A DNA stretch of 64,000 bases from RGIG1902 sp034926865 (GTDB lineage Bacteria; Bacillota; Clostridia; Oscillospirales; Butyricicoccaceae): contig JAYFQP010000007.1 of assembly GCA_034926865.1 (NCBI GenBank), positions 129,435 through 193,434 on the forward strand, given 5' to 3'. The notes below the pieces were generated by a model that saw only the letters and a program-made list of their open reading frames with translations, ran no database searches and was not told the DNA's origin. Of the stretch, positions 36,098 through 43,970 are shown one piece after another; the stretch's first letter is position 1, and every line of letters begins with the position of its first letter. The translations under genes were made by a program, and so were the position numbers.

Positions 36098-36126
36098 TTG
36101 ACAATTTCTGAACATTCAAATATAAT
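36098..36126 (+). promoter_or_regulatory. Consensus sigma-A promoter of the ribose-type importer operon
   Basis: TTGACA at 36098-36103 and TATAAT at 36121-36126 are separated by exactly 17 bases. A 5' leader of about 100 bases follows, AT-rich, in which I see no known riboswitch. Together with the terminator before it this accounts for the 315-base gap 35919-36233. Confidence 0.85.
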
Positions 36127-36233
36127 TCAGGTTGTACAAAATATATAAAAATATACAATGATATTTATGCACAAATGCTATATATAGAGAAGCATTTATA
36201 GGCTTTGCAAATAAAGCTATGGGAAGTGATATC

Positions 36234-36977
36234 TTGAGCGATGAGATCGTCAGTATGAAAGGCATATGCAAGAGCTTCGGCCATGTGACAGCGCTTAGGG
36301 GGGCGTCTTTTTCGGCCCTCAGGGGGCAGGTTACCGCAATTGTTGGCGATAACGGCTCTGGCAAAAGCACGCTTATGAAGATACTCTGCGGCGATGAGAG
36401 GCCGGACATGGGAGAAATAGAAATAAAGGGACAGGTCTTCCATCATATTACTCCCCGTCTTGCGGCCGAACAGGGCATCACTATGGTTTATCAGGACCTT
36501 GCCCTTGACGGACGAAGGGATGCTGCCGGCAACATATTTCTTGGGCGGGAGCTTTTATGGAAAGGGATATTCCTAAGGCGAAAAGCTATGCTTCGTGAGG
36601 CAAGAAGACTTCTTGACGAGCTGGAGATAAATATTCCAGACTGTACAGCCGAGGCAGCAAACTTATCGGGCGGCCAGCGCCAGGCCGTGGCTGTGGCTCG
36701 GGCGATACATCAGGACAGCGAAATAATTATAATGGACGAGCCTACATCGGCCATGGGGCTGAGGGAGACCGGACAGGTGATGTCGCTTATAAAAAGAATG
36801 AAGGCTTCCGGCCGGAGTATCCTTATGGTCAGCCACAACCTGTTTCAGGTGTTTGATATGGCAGACCGCATCATAGTGGTCAAGGGCGGAAGGTGCCTTG
36901 CGCCTGTGGAGGCAGCTAAAGCGACTCCTGAAGAGGTCAACCATATGATACTTTTTGGGGAGGGGCAGAATGAATAA
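36234..36977 (+). CDS. Ribose-type ABC importer ATPase, single nucleotide-binding domain
   Basis: A 247-residue ATPase, TTG start at 36234 after a GGGAAGTGA site (an ATG at 36219 has none). Walker A GDNGSGKST is at residues 38-46, the Q-loop at MVYQDL, the signature LSGGQRQ and Walker B IIIMDEPTSA; the switch His is in MVSHNL. RbsA-type proteins normally have two such domains in about 500 residues; this one has a single domain, as in the FrcA-like and short-form sugar importers. It overlaps the permease gene by 8 bases. Confidence 0.88.
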   Translation: MSDEIVSMKGICKSFGHVTALRGASFSALRGQVTAIVGDNGSGKSTLMKILCGDERPDMGEIEIKGQVFHHITPRLAAEQGITMVYQDLALDGRRDAAGNIFLGRELLWKGIFLRRKAMLREARRLLDELEINIPDCTAEAANLSGGQRQAVAVARAIHQDSEIIIMDEPTSAMGLRETGQVMSLIKRMKASGRSILMVSHNLFQVFDMADRIIVVKGGRCLAPVEAAKATPEEVNHMILFGEGQNE

Positions 36978-37923
36978 CAGCATTCGCCATTTTATGCGCA
37001 AATACGCCACACAGCTGCTGCTTTTGGCCGTACTGCTTCTTTTGTGCATCGTGCTGTCAATGGCTTCAAACAGCTTTCTTAACTTAAAGAATGCTAAAAA
37101 TATCCTCGAGGCCATAACCTTTCGCCTGATATTGGCGGTTGGGATGAGTTTTGTGGTGGCTTCAGGGGGGATAGACCTTTCAGCGGGCTCGATGGTATCG
37201 CTTTGCGGAGTTTTGACGGCAATGGCACTAAAAGCAGGCTGCCCTGCGTGGGCGGCGCTTATTTTGGCACTGCTTCTTGGGGTCGCGCTGGGAGGAGCTA
37301 ACGGAGCAGTCATTCACCATTCACATCTCAGCCCTTTTATCGTAACGCTGTCCACAGCCTCTCTTTACAGAGGGCTATCGCTTATACTTACCCTCGGCGT
37401 GCCGATATCGCTGCTGCCGCAGGATTTCCTTTTTTTCGGGAGGAGCGATGTTGACAAGCTGAATCCGCCCATTGTGATGGCGGCTTTGGTCTTTGCTATC
37501 GCATGGGTTGTCCTTTTCAGGACGAAATGCGGCACCTACATATTGGCGCTTGGCGGGAACGCCGAGGCCTTGCGCCGTTCCGGCGTGAGATGCGGCGTTT
37601 ACAGGACCATAACTTATGCCATCTCCGGCATGACCGCCGCATTGACTGCTGTTATAACGATTGCACGGCTCAACAGCGCCGAGGCTAACGCAGGGCTCAA
37701 CATGGAGCTTGACGCCATAACAGCCGTCATAATGGGCGGCACGCTGCTGTCAGGAGGCAAGGCCAGCCTTTGGGGGACATTTATTGCGGTTCTTCTGCTG
37801 GGGGTAATGCGCAACGGGCTTACCATACTCAGCATTTCGCCTTATTATCAGCAGTTTATAATAGGAGCGCTGCTGCTGTTTTCAGTGCTGTTCGCCGAGT
37901 GGCGAAGGCGAAGAGCATCATAG
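36970..37923 (+). CDS. Ribose-type ABC importer permease (RbsC family)
   Basis: A 317-residue permease with about eight to ten helices. ATG 36970 has GGGGAGGGG upstream and overlaps the ATPase gene. Typical RbsC sequences are visible: V-A-S-G-G-I-D-L-S-A-G-S-M-V-S near residue 58, then a late A-G-L-N-M-E-L-D-A-I-T-A-V-I-M-G-G-T. It makes the channel for a sugar or nucleoside. Confidence 0.9.
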   Translation: MNNSIRHFMRKYATQLLLLAVLLLLCIVLSMASNSFLNLKNAKNILEAITFRLILAVGMSFVVASGGIDLSAGSMVSLCGVLTAMALKAGCPAWAALILALLLGVALGGANGAVIHHSHLSPFIVTLSTASLYRGLSLILTLGVPISLLPQDFLFFGRSDVDKLNPPIVMAALVFAIAWVVLFRTKCGTYILALGGNAEALRRSGVRCGVYRTITYAISGMTAALTAVITIARLNSAEANAGLNMELDAITAVIMGGTLLSGGKASLWGTFIAVLLLGVMRNGLTILSISPYYQQFIIGALLLFSVLFAEWRRRRAS

Positions 37924-37981
37924 TGATTTCATAATATCCGAGGGATATGAAATATATTTATTTGGTTTTAGGAGGAAAAAA

Positions 37982-39094
37982 ATGAAAAAAGTATTATCAC
38001 TTCTTCTGGTGATGATGATGGCTTTCGGTATGCTGGCGGGCTGCGGCTCCGAGACATCGGATAAGCCGGAGACACAGGGATCGCAGCAGGAACAGAAGGA
38101 CACTGGAAAAGAAAACAAAGACACAACCGGCAAGCCGGGTGAGACACCGGCAGAAAAGATGCTCAAGGAAATCGAAGAAGAGCTTATGACTCAGCTTAAG
38201 CCGCTGCCCGAAACAGGCAAGGGCGAGAAGATCGGCGTGCTGATCATATCTCTTACAAACTCTTTCTGGGCAAATATGAAAACCTGCTATGAAAAGGCCG
38301 GCGAGGAGCTTGGCATAGAGGTCAATGTCGTCACAGGCACGACAGAGGGCGACACGACTTCACAGCTTGAGGCACTTATGACAATGGCCTCGCAGGACTA
38401 CGATGCCATTATCCTTTCGCCGATCGACGGCACAAATCTTATTCCGGGAATTGTGCAGTGCAATCAGAACGGAATACTGGTGCTCAATCTCGGCCCGGGA
38501 GTTGACACGAACGCGTTGAAAGCCGCCGGCGGACATCTCGACGGAAAAATCACCGTCAAGTTCCAGGATCAGGGCAAAATGGTAGCCGATGATATGGTAA
38601 AACGTCTGCCTGACGGTGGCAAGGTAGCCATACTTCAGGGCCTTTCGGGAGCAGGCCAGAGCGAAGGCCGCACAGAGGGCGCCAAGGCGGTATTTGAAGC
38701 GGCAAAGGGCATAGAGCTTGTTTCTGTTCAGCCCTGCGACTGGGATGCTACAAAGGCATATGACGCAACAAAAGACCTTATACAGGCAAACCCCGATCTT
38801 AAGGGTATCTTCGCCTGCAACGACGTAATGGCTCTTGCTGCTATGGAAGCCCTGAAGGCAGAAGGCAAGACAGATGTTCTCGTCTACGGCGTGGACTTCA
38901 CTGCTGATGCCGCCACATCTATCAAGAACGGCGAGATGATGGGCACGATGACATATTCAAGCTCTATTTATACAAAGGCCGCAGAGCTGTATGCCCTTAA
39001 GCTCATTCAGGGGCAGACAGTCCAAGGCCCCGTTTATTCTCCGCTGACGCTTGTCACGCAGGATAACGCAGCTGATTTCGATGGCTGGAAATAA
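37982..39094 (+). CDS. Ribose-type ABC importer, substrate-binding lipoprotein
   Basis: A 370-residue periplasmic-binding-protein family 1 (RbsB-like) lipoprotein with lipobox M-L-A-G-C (Cys21), a long charged linker (residues 22-60) and two-lobe fold: I-G-V-L-I-I-S-L-T-N-S-F-W-A-N-M-K at the start of the mature part, the Y-D-A-I-I-L-S-P hinge and A-C-N-D-V-M-A-L near residue 280. The AGGAGG site is good. It overlaps the glycosidase-like gene by 14 bases, so transporter and enzyme form one operon. The ligand is likely a sugar or nucleoside. Confidence 0.92.
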   Translation: MKKVLSLLLVMMMAFGMLAGCGSETSDKPETQGSQQEQKDTGKENKDTTGKPGETPAEKMLKEIEEELMTQLKPLPETGKGEKIGVLIISLTNSFWANMKTCYEKAGEELGIEVNVVTGTTEGDTTSQLEALMTMASQDYDAIILSPIDGTNLIPGIVQCNQNGILVLNLGPGVDTNALKAAGGHLDGKITVKFQDQGKMVADDMVKRLPDGGKVAILQGLSGAGQSEGRTEGAKAVFEAAKGIELVSVQPCDWDATKAYDATKDLIQANPDLKGIFACNDVMALAAMEALKAEGKTDVLVYGVDFTADAATSIKNGEMMGTMTYSSSIYTKAAELYALKLIQGQTVQGPVYSPLTLVTQDNAADFDGWK

Positions 39095-39872
39095 ACCAGG
39101 CTTTTTGATGGAGACAGCCCTTCTGACACACGGGGTATCCTCTGTAACTCAGGAGGATATGCTGTCGGCATGGGAGGGCAGGGATTACCACCTTGCCTGG
39201 GTGGACAATGGCTTTGTGCGAATAGGTGGAATGAATGAATACCTGCCGTTTCGCCTGCGTGCCGGGGAAGTGGGACGAATAGACTGCTATACCCTGGAGA
39301 AGGCGGAAAGAGATGGCTTTTCCGGCGCGCTTACGGCCTCCGGCACGATGGAGGTCTGTAAGCGCATGGGGATACCCCTAGCCGTGACATGCGGCATGGG
39401 AGGAATAGGGGACATAAAGGGGGAGGAGCTTTGCCCGGATCTTCCGGCGTTAAGAGATATACCGGTCACCCTCCTATGCACTTCACCAAAGGATATGCTG
39501 GACCGCCCGGCCACCTTCAGTTGGCTGAAAAGTGCCGGCGTAGCGGTTTTGTGCATGGAAAGGGATGTTAGTACAGGATATATTTTCACAGGCTGTGAGA
39601 TCGCGCTTGACGGAGCTATAAAGGAAACGCTTCCTATTGGTAAGATGCTGATACTTAATGAGATACCGCAGGAACTGAGGCTTTCGGATATTACTATCCT
39701 TCAACGAGCTGTGGAAGAGGGACATAAGGCGGAGGCTGAGGGTAAGTATTTTCATCCGGCGGTCAACGGAGAAATAGACCGGCTTTCGCGAGGCTATTCT
39801 TCACGCCTGCAGTTTGAGTGGTTTATAAAAAACGGCGATCTCGCCGCAGAACTGACCTCGCAGACGATATAA
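39081..39872 (+). CDS. Divergent pseudouridine-5'-phosphate glycosidase-like protein (PsuG family)
   Basis: A 263-residue protein whose conserved pattern matches PsuG, the Mn2+-dependent C-glycosidase that splits pseudouridine 5'-phosphate to uracil and ribose 5-phosphate. By position the catalytic set is Glu11 (M-E-T-A-L-L-T-H-G), Lys74 (L-E-K-A-E-R-D), Asp120 (L-C-P-D-L) and Lys137 (C-T-S-P-K-D-M-L-D), with T-C-G-M-G-G-I-G replacing T-G-G-I-G-G. The usual G-A-T-T-V-A-A-T becomes G-A-L-T-A-S-G-T. It is shorter than PsuG (about 300). No PsuK-type kinase is nearby, so the substrate may be unphosphorylated or different. The start is uncertain (39081 or 39108); the site is weak and translation may be coupled to the binding protein. 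Confidence 0.72.
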   Translation: MAGNKPGFLMETALLTHGVSSVTQEDMLSAWEGRDYHLAWVDNGFVRIGGMNEYLPFRLRAGEVGRIDCYTLEKAERDGFSGALTASGTMEVCKRMGIPLAVTCGMGGIGDIKGEELCPDLPALRDIPVTLLCTSPKDMLDRPATFSWLKSAGVAVLCMERDVSTGYIFTGCEIALDGAIKETLPIGKMLILNEIPQELRLSDITILQRAVEEGHKAEAEGKYFHPAVNGEIDRLSRGYSSRLQFEWFIKNGDLAAELTSQTI

Positions 39873-39874
39873 AA

Positions 39875-39917
39875 ACAAAAACGGCATTCGGAATTTATCC
39901 GAATGCCGTTTTTGTTT
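39875..39917. terminator. Terminator of the ribose-type importer operon
   Basis: ACAAAAACGGCATTCGGA at 39875-39892 pairs perfectly with 39898-39915; T runs on both strands. Confidence 0.92.
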
Positions 39918-39926
39918 GTACAGTGA

Positions 39927-40616
39927 TCAGTTTTCGTTTACGTCCTTGCCGCAGAAGCGGATAGCGGCTTTGGCAAGGGCCGAAGTGGGGTCTACAAAGG
40001 GCTCTTTTATATCGAGCCACTGGAATGCGATGGGCATTTCCGTGCAGCCCAGAATGAATATATCGGCTCCCTTTGACTTGAGATGCTCAAGAAGGCTTTC
40101 AAAATGCTCCTTATTGGGGACAGTCCCCCCCTTGACATCAAAAATGGCCTCCATGCTGAGCTTTTGATATTCTTCATCAGGGACGATTGCTTCAAAGCCG
40201 TATTTTTCAAGAGCTTTTGCGTAAAGCCCTGTCTGGACAGTGGCGGTAGTAGCCAAAAGGCCTGGTCTGCGTCCCTCCTGGACGAGCTTTGCGGCCTCCT
40301 CGATAAGATGGAGGAATGGGATAGAGACCGCTTTTGAAAGCGGCTCATAGAAATAATGGGCGGTGTTGCAGGGCATAATCAGGCAGTCGGCCCCCATCTG
40401 CTCAAGCTTTTTTGCCGATTCGAGCATATAGGGCAGGGGATCTTTGCCGCCGTAAAGTATCGCCTGGGTGCGGTCAGGTATCTTTGAATTGTTGTCTATA
40501 TATATCCTGATATGGTCGTTGTCGCATCCGGCCTTTGTCAGCGATACAATCTTGGTGAAGAGGTCAGCCGTTGCCATAGGGCCCATGCCGCCGAGTATTC
40601 CGATGGTCTTTTCCAT
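39927..40616 (-). CDS. Aspartate/glutamate racemase family protein
   Basis: A 229-residue amino-acid racemase of the Asp/Glu/hydantoin family. The two catalytic cysteines are Cys83 (M-P-C-N-T-A-H) and Cys191 (L-G-C-T-E-M), and the N-terminal I-G-I-L-G-G-M-G-P-x-A-T is present. It interconverts D- and L-aspartate or a related acidic amino acid without a cofactor. It is the most 3' gene of a minus-strand run with an amidohydrolase, a VOC protein and a metallo-hydrolase. Confidence 0.9.
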   Translation of the reverse strand: MEKTIGILGGMGPMATADLFTKIVSLTKAGCDNDHIRIYIDNNSKIPDRTQAILYGGKDPLPYMLESAKKLEQMGADCLIMPCNTAHYFYEPLSKAVSIPFLHLIEEAAKLVQEGRRPGLLATTATVQTGLYAKALEKYGFEAIVPDEEYQKLSMEAIFDVKGGTVPNKEHFESLLEHLKSKGADIFILGCTEMPIAFQWLDIKEPFVDPTSALAKAAIRFCGKDVNEN

Positions 40617-40692
40617 TAATTATTCCTCCAGATGGTTTATGCGCAATTTCAGGGGCGCTAGATGCCGCTGAAAAGGTGTTGCTTTGTAAATG

Positions 40693-41865
40693 TTATTTCT
40701 TGTATACGATTTCGCCGTTCTTGATGGTCATTTCACAGTTGAAAATATTGTCAATGTCTTCCGTAGGGTCTTTTTTGAATATGGCAAAATGAGCTTTTTT
40801 GCCGGGCTCGATGGAGCCGAGAGTATTTTCTACCCGCATAAGGCGGGCAGAATTGATCGTGGCGGTCTCAATGGCCTCAAAGGGGGTAAGCCCTGCCTTG
40901 ACCATAAGCATTAGCTCGCTTGGAGTGCCGTCGTGCGGATTGTAGGGGGTTCCGGCATCTGTGCCGCAGGCGCATTTTACTCCGGCGCGGTAAGCCTTCT
41001 TAAAGGAGGCAAAATGATGGTCGTGAACGATTTCGGTTTTTTTAACGGCATATTCCGGAACACCGCCGGCCACGCCGTATTTTAGGATAAAGTGTGGCGC
41101 GCAGAGGGTGGGGACAAGCCATGTGCCCTGCTTGAGCATCGTATTTATGGATTCGTCATCAAGATAGATGCCGTGCTCTATGCTGTCGATGCCTGCCTTG
41201 AGGGCATTCTTGATGCCTGTGTTGCCCTGGGCATGTGTACAGGTAAGGGCGCCTTTCTTGTGCGCTTCTTCAACGATAACGGCCATCTCCTGCCAGGTAA
41301 GTTGTTCAGCTCCCGGCTCTACGCCTTTTGTCATAACGCCGCCTGTGGCCATAACTTTAAGCCAGTCGGCCCCTTCTCTGAGCATTTCGCGGGCAGCTTT
41401 GCGGCATTCGTCCTCTCCGTCGGCCTGCCTGCCGCTTGCCCAACCATGCCCGCCCGTCATGCAGATGCACTTGCCCGACACCTGCATATCGGGGCCGGTG
41501 AGCCTGCCGTCAGCCACAGCCTGGCGAAGCTCGATATCGATAAAATTGGGAGATCCGACATCACGGACATATGTGACGCCCGAACTGAGGTGCAGCATGA
41601 GATTATTCATGCCCTGTATAGTTATGGCGGCATCACTTGTGGGCTTGGGATTTCTGGGGTCAGGATCGAAGGTTATGTGGACATGGCAGTTGAAAAGGCC
41701 GGGAAGAACTGTGCTTCCCCTAAGGTCGACGGTCTTTGTTCCGCGGGGAACTTCAAGATCTTTGCCCACTGCGGATATGACGCCGTCTTCGACGAGGATA
41801 TCGGCTTTATATGTTTCTTTTTTAATTACATCAACTATTTTCCCGTTTTTAAAGAGCTTATTCAT
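40693..41865 (-). CDS. Amidohydrolase, imidazolonepropionase-like
   Basis: A 390-residue metal-dependent amidohydrolase. The ATG at 41865 has a GGAGAAAGC site; an upstream extension overlaps the VOC gene. The ligands are complete: H-V-H in the first strand (N-C-H-V-H-I-T-F-D), the Lys in W-L-K-V-M-A, His in C-T-H-A-Q, His in I-E-H-G and Asp in G-T-D-A-G. Related enzymes hydrolyse Xaa-Pro or Xaa-Arg dipeptides or imidazolone-type rings. Context (racemase, VOC, metallo-hydrolase) suggests amino-acid derivative catabolism. Confidence 0.9.
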   Translation of the reverse strand: MNKLFKNGKIVDVIKKETYKADILVEDGVISAVGKDLEVPRGTKTVDLRGSTVLPGLFNCHVHITFDPDPRNPKPTSDAAITIQGMNNLMLHLSSGVTYVRDVGSPNFIDIELRQAVADGRLTGPDMQVSGKCICMTGGHGWASGRQADGEDECRKAAREMLREGADWLKVMATGGVMTKGVEPGAEQLTWQEMAVIVEEAHKKGALTCTHAQGNTGIKNALKAGIDSIEHGIYLDDESINTMLKQGTWLVPTLCAPHFILKYGVAGGVPEYAVKKTEIVHDHHFASFKKAYRAGVKCACGTDAGTPYNPHDGTPSELMLMVKAGLTPFEAIETATINSARLMRVENTLGSIEPGKKAHFAIFKKDPTEDIDNIFNCEMTIKNGEIVYKK

Positions 41866-41875
41866 ATGCTTTCTC

Positions 41876-42250
41876 CTACTTTCGTTTTGGAAGGATCTCA
41901 ATCCAATATCCGTCGGGGTCTTCAATGAAATAAATGCCCATTGTGGGGTTTTCATAGCAGATGCATCCCATTTCAGCGTGCTTTGCGTGGGCTTTCTCGA
42001 AATCATCTGTCACAAAGGCGAGATGCATTTCATTGTCGCCGAGATCGTAGGAATCCTTTTCCCAGTCTCTGAGCCATGTCAGCTCAAGCCTGAAGTCTGT
42101 CTGGTCGTCGCCGAGGTAGACGATGATGAAGCGTCCGTCCGCGGCTTCGTTGCGGCGCATTTCAGAAAGGCCTACAGCCTCGCTGTAGAAATTGAGGGAG
42201 CGCGAAAGATCAGTGACGTTGAAGTTGTAATGGGCGAAGGTATAACTCAT
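41876..42250 (-). CDS. VOC-family (glyoxalase-like) protein
   Basis: A 124-residue vicinal-oxygen-chelate protein. The ATG at 42250 follows AAGGAGCTG. Two beta-alpha-beta repeats are visible: F-A-H-Y-N-F-N-V-T-D-L at the start, then H-L-A-F-V-T-D-D-F in the second module, and the C-terminal metal Glu in W-I-E-I-L-P. It is close in length and layout to lactoylglutathione lyase (GloA), possible ligands being H5, E56, H82, E118. It may act on methylglyoxal or on a pathway intermediate. Confidence 0.85.
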   Translation of the reverse strand: MSYTFAHYNFNVTDLSRSLNFYSEAVGLSEMRRNEAADGRFIIVYLGDDQTDFRLELTWLRDWEKDSYDLGDNEMHLAFVTDDFEKAHAKHAEMGCICYENPTMGIYFIEDPDGYWIEILPKRK

Positions 42251-42263
42251 TTTTATCAGCTCC

Positions 42264-42950
42264 TTAATTATTTTTAATTTCAAATTCCTGACCCTGATGA
42301 GTTATGATTTCAGTAATCGGGGCCAGGGCGGGGTTATGCTCTATGAGCGAAGGTATGACCGAATAGTCCTCCCAGAAATGCATAGGGAAGATATGGCTGC
42401 AGGAGCATAGCGACAAAAATGCCAGAAGGCCCCTTTCACGGTCTTTTTCCTGTCTGGGGTCAAGCGGCAGAAAGGCTATATCGAAACTTCTGCCCTTTAT
42501 AAGTTCAAGCTGGGCCATATAATTTTTTGCCATCAGACGGTTATATTCTTCGCTTTCCTCATCCCATATCCAGAGGTTGAGGTCTCCCGCATGGTATATT
42601 GAAACACCTTCGGTTTCGATGATGAAGGCTACGCCTTCGTCGGTGCTTTTAAGAGTGCTTATTTTAAGATCGTCAAGGGTAAGGCTGTCGTTTGGATATG
42701 CCCTTATGATGTCGCAGCCTTCTTTTGATGTCTTGATATCGCTTGACAATATGTATTTCACTATATATCCGTTTTGGGAAAGATCAAAGACTGTTTTTGT
42801 GAAATGGTCATGATGACGATGGCTTGAAAAGACGTAAAGTGGTTTTTGTTTGTCAAAATCGGGCAAGTCGCCCTTATAGTAATCGAAAAGGAGGGTCTTG
42901 CCTTCAAGCTCAAGAGAAAAACCGCTGTGTAATATATATGTTATTTTCAT
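42264..42950 (-). CDS. MBL-fold metallo-hydrolase
   Basis: A 228-residue metallo-beta-lactamase-fold enzyme. The Zn motif is S-H-R-H-H-D-H near residue 43, with A-G-D-L-N near residue 118 and P-M-H-F-W near residue 190 as later ligands. This length and motif set resemble UlaG/YcaC-like lactonases. It starts the VOC-amidohydrolase-racemase run (gaps of 13 and 10 bases, then 76). Confidence 0.88.
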   Translation of the reverse strand: MKITYILHSGFSLELEGKTLLFDYYKGDLPDFDKQKPLYVFSSHRHHDHFTKTVFDLSQNGYIVKYILSSDIKTSKEGCDIIRAYPNDSLTLDDLKISTLKSTDEGVAFIIETEGVSIYHAGDLNLWIWDEESEEYNRLMAKNYMAQLELIKGRSFDIAFLPLDPRQEKDRERGLLAFLSLCSCSHIFPMHFWEDYSVIPSLIEHNPALAPITEIITHQGQEFEIKNN

Positions 42951-43033
42951 GCTTTAGCCTCCTTAAGGCCGAAGTTTATTTTGATTATATGCTTTTTGAC
43001 TGCGCTTGGCAATAAGTGAAAGGTAAAAAGAAG

Positions 43034-43063
43034 GACCGGGGAGCTTAACAAGTCTCCCCGGTT
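43034..43063 (-). terminator. Terminator of the tepA-small gene unit
   Basis: ACCGGGGAG at 43035-43043 pairs with CTCCCCGGT at 43054-43062; on the minus strand CCTTCTTTTTACC follows, giving a moderate T tract. Confidence 0.7.
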
Positions 43064-43082
43064 TTGGGACAAAGGTTATCTG

Positions 43083-43262
43083 CTATCTGAATGGCGGCAG
43101 GAAGTATTCGAAATCCAGCATATAGAGACTGTCGGCCAGATCATCGGCATACTGCCTGCCAGTGAATTCCTTCGGAATATCGCTTCTCATTATAAGCGGG
43201 AAGGAAAAGGTATACGGGAAAAGCGACCATGCAGGATCACTGCTCATGTTGAACCTGTCCAT
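43083..43262 (-). CDS. Small protein overlapping the tepA 3' end (59 residues)
   Basis: A 60-codon frame on the minus strand, shorter than the usual size cut-off. It starts MDRFNMSSDPAWSLFPYTFS and ends F-E-Y-F-L-P-P-F-R. The start has a near-perfect AAAGGAGGG ribosome site 4 bases upstream, and it overlaps the tepA stop by 26 bases, which implies coupled translation. Aromatic-rich, acidic centre, no membrane helix. In Bacillus a small gene ylzJ lies just after tepA, and this position is analogous although the sequences do not obviously match. Not recognised; a role with the TepA protease is inferred. Confidence 0.7.
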   Translation of the reverse strand: MDRFNMSSDPAWSLFPYTFSFPLIMRSDIPKEFTGRQYADDLADSLYMLDFEYFLPPFR

Positions 43263-43923
43263 TTTGTCCCTCCTTTATGAGCTCTCTAAGACAATGAAGC
43301 GCCTCTTTTAAACTGCCTACAGCATCACATAGCCCAAGATCAACCGCTTCCTTGCCGTATACTACGCTTCCAACGTCGCCTAAAAGCTGGTCGGTTTTAC
43401 GCATCAGTTCGCGCAAGGTGTCTGGTTTTATGCGGCTTTGCGAGCATATGAACCCAATGACACGTTCTTCTATCTTGCTAAAGTATTCTATCGTCTGGGG
43501 TATCGCCATGACGGTTCCGGACATTCTGACGGGATGCAGCGTCATGGAGGCAGTGGGGGCGATAAAGCAGCGTTTGGCTGAGACTGCGAGGGGTACGCCT
43601 ATCGAATGGCCTCCGCCTAAAACAAGGGAGACTGTCGGCTTGCTCATGCCGGATATAAGCTCGGCTATCGCCAGCCCGGCTTCAACATCGCCGCCGACCG
43701 TATTTATAAGGATTAAAAGCCCGTCAATATCAGGGCTTTCTTCGATTGAGGTCAAAAGAGGGAGGACATGTTCATATTTTGTGGTCTTAGTCTGTCCGCC
43801 CAGCTCAACGTGACCTTCTATCTGTCCGATTACTGTTAGGCAGTGAAGCCTTCCAAGGGCGACCTCGCCGTCAGGCGCTTTGCCTTCTTCATCTGAGTTT
43901 TTGTTTTTTTCTTCTTCTTGCAA
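43237..43923 (-). CDS. ClpP-like serine protease of the TepA (translocation-enhancing) type
   Basis: A 228-residue ClpP-fold protein. Residues 1-25 are charged, then L-T-V-I-G-Q-I-E-G-H and L-I-L-I-N-T-V-G-G-D-V-E-A-G lead to the nucleophile region G-G-G-H-S-I-G (Ser about 107) and L-H-P-V-R for the His, with D near 185 (G-L-C-D-A). This is the TepA/YmfB branch, which in Bacillus helps remove signal peptides or translocation intermediates on the cytoplasmic side. No membrane helix. It lies directly downstream of the Sua5-CoaE fusion, separated by a terminator. Confidence 0.88.
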   Translation of the reverse strand: MQEEEKNKNSDEEGKAPDGEVALGRLHCLTVIGQIEGHVELGGQTKTTKYEHVLPLLTSIEESPDIDGLLILINTVGGDVEAGLAIAELISGMSKPTVSLVLGGGHSIGVPLAVSAKRCFIAPTASMTLHPVRMSGTVMAIPQTIEYFSKIEERVIGFICSQSRIKPDTLRELMRKTDQLLGDVGSVVYGKEAVDLGLCDAVGSLKEALHCLRELIKEGQNGQVQHEQ

Positions 43924-43931
43924 AAATAAAA

Positions 43932-43961
43932 CACCCCCAAAGCTATTATGCTCGGGGGCGT
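43932..43961 (-). terminator. Terminator between the Sua5-CoaE gene and tepA
   Basis: ACGCCCCCG and CGGGGGTGT (one G:U/C mismatch) close a loop of about 12 bases and TTTTATTTTTG follows on the minus strand. Confidence 0.75.
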
Positions 43962-43970
43962 CGAGGTTAT

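Noticed and set aside
41092..42277. Long plus-strand reading frames (278 and 369 codons) over the amidohydrolase/VOC genes
   Set aside because: They are antisense shadows: the minus-strand genes have clear catalytic motifs, ribosome sites and family matches, and the plus-strand products match nothing.
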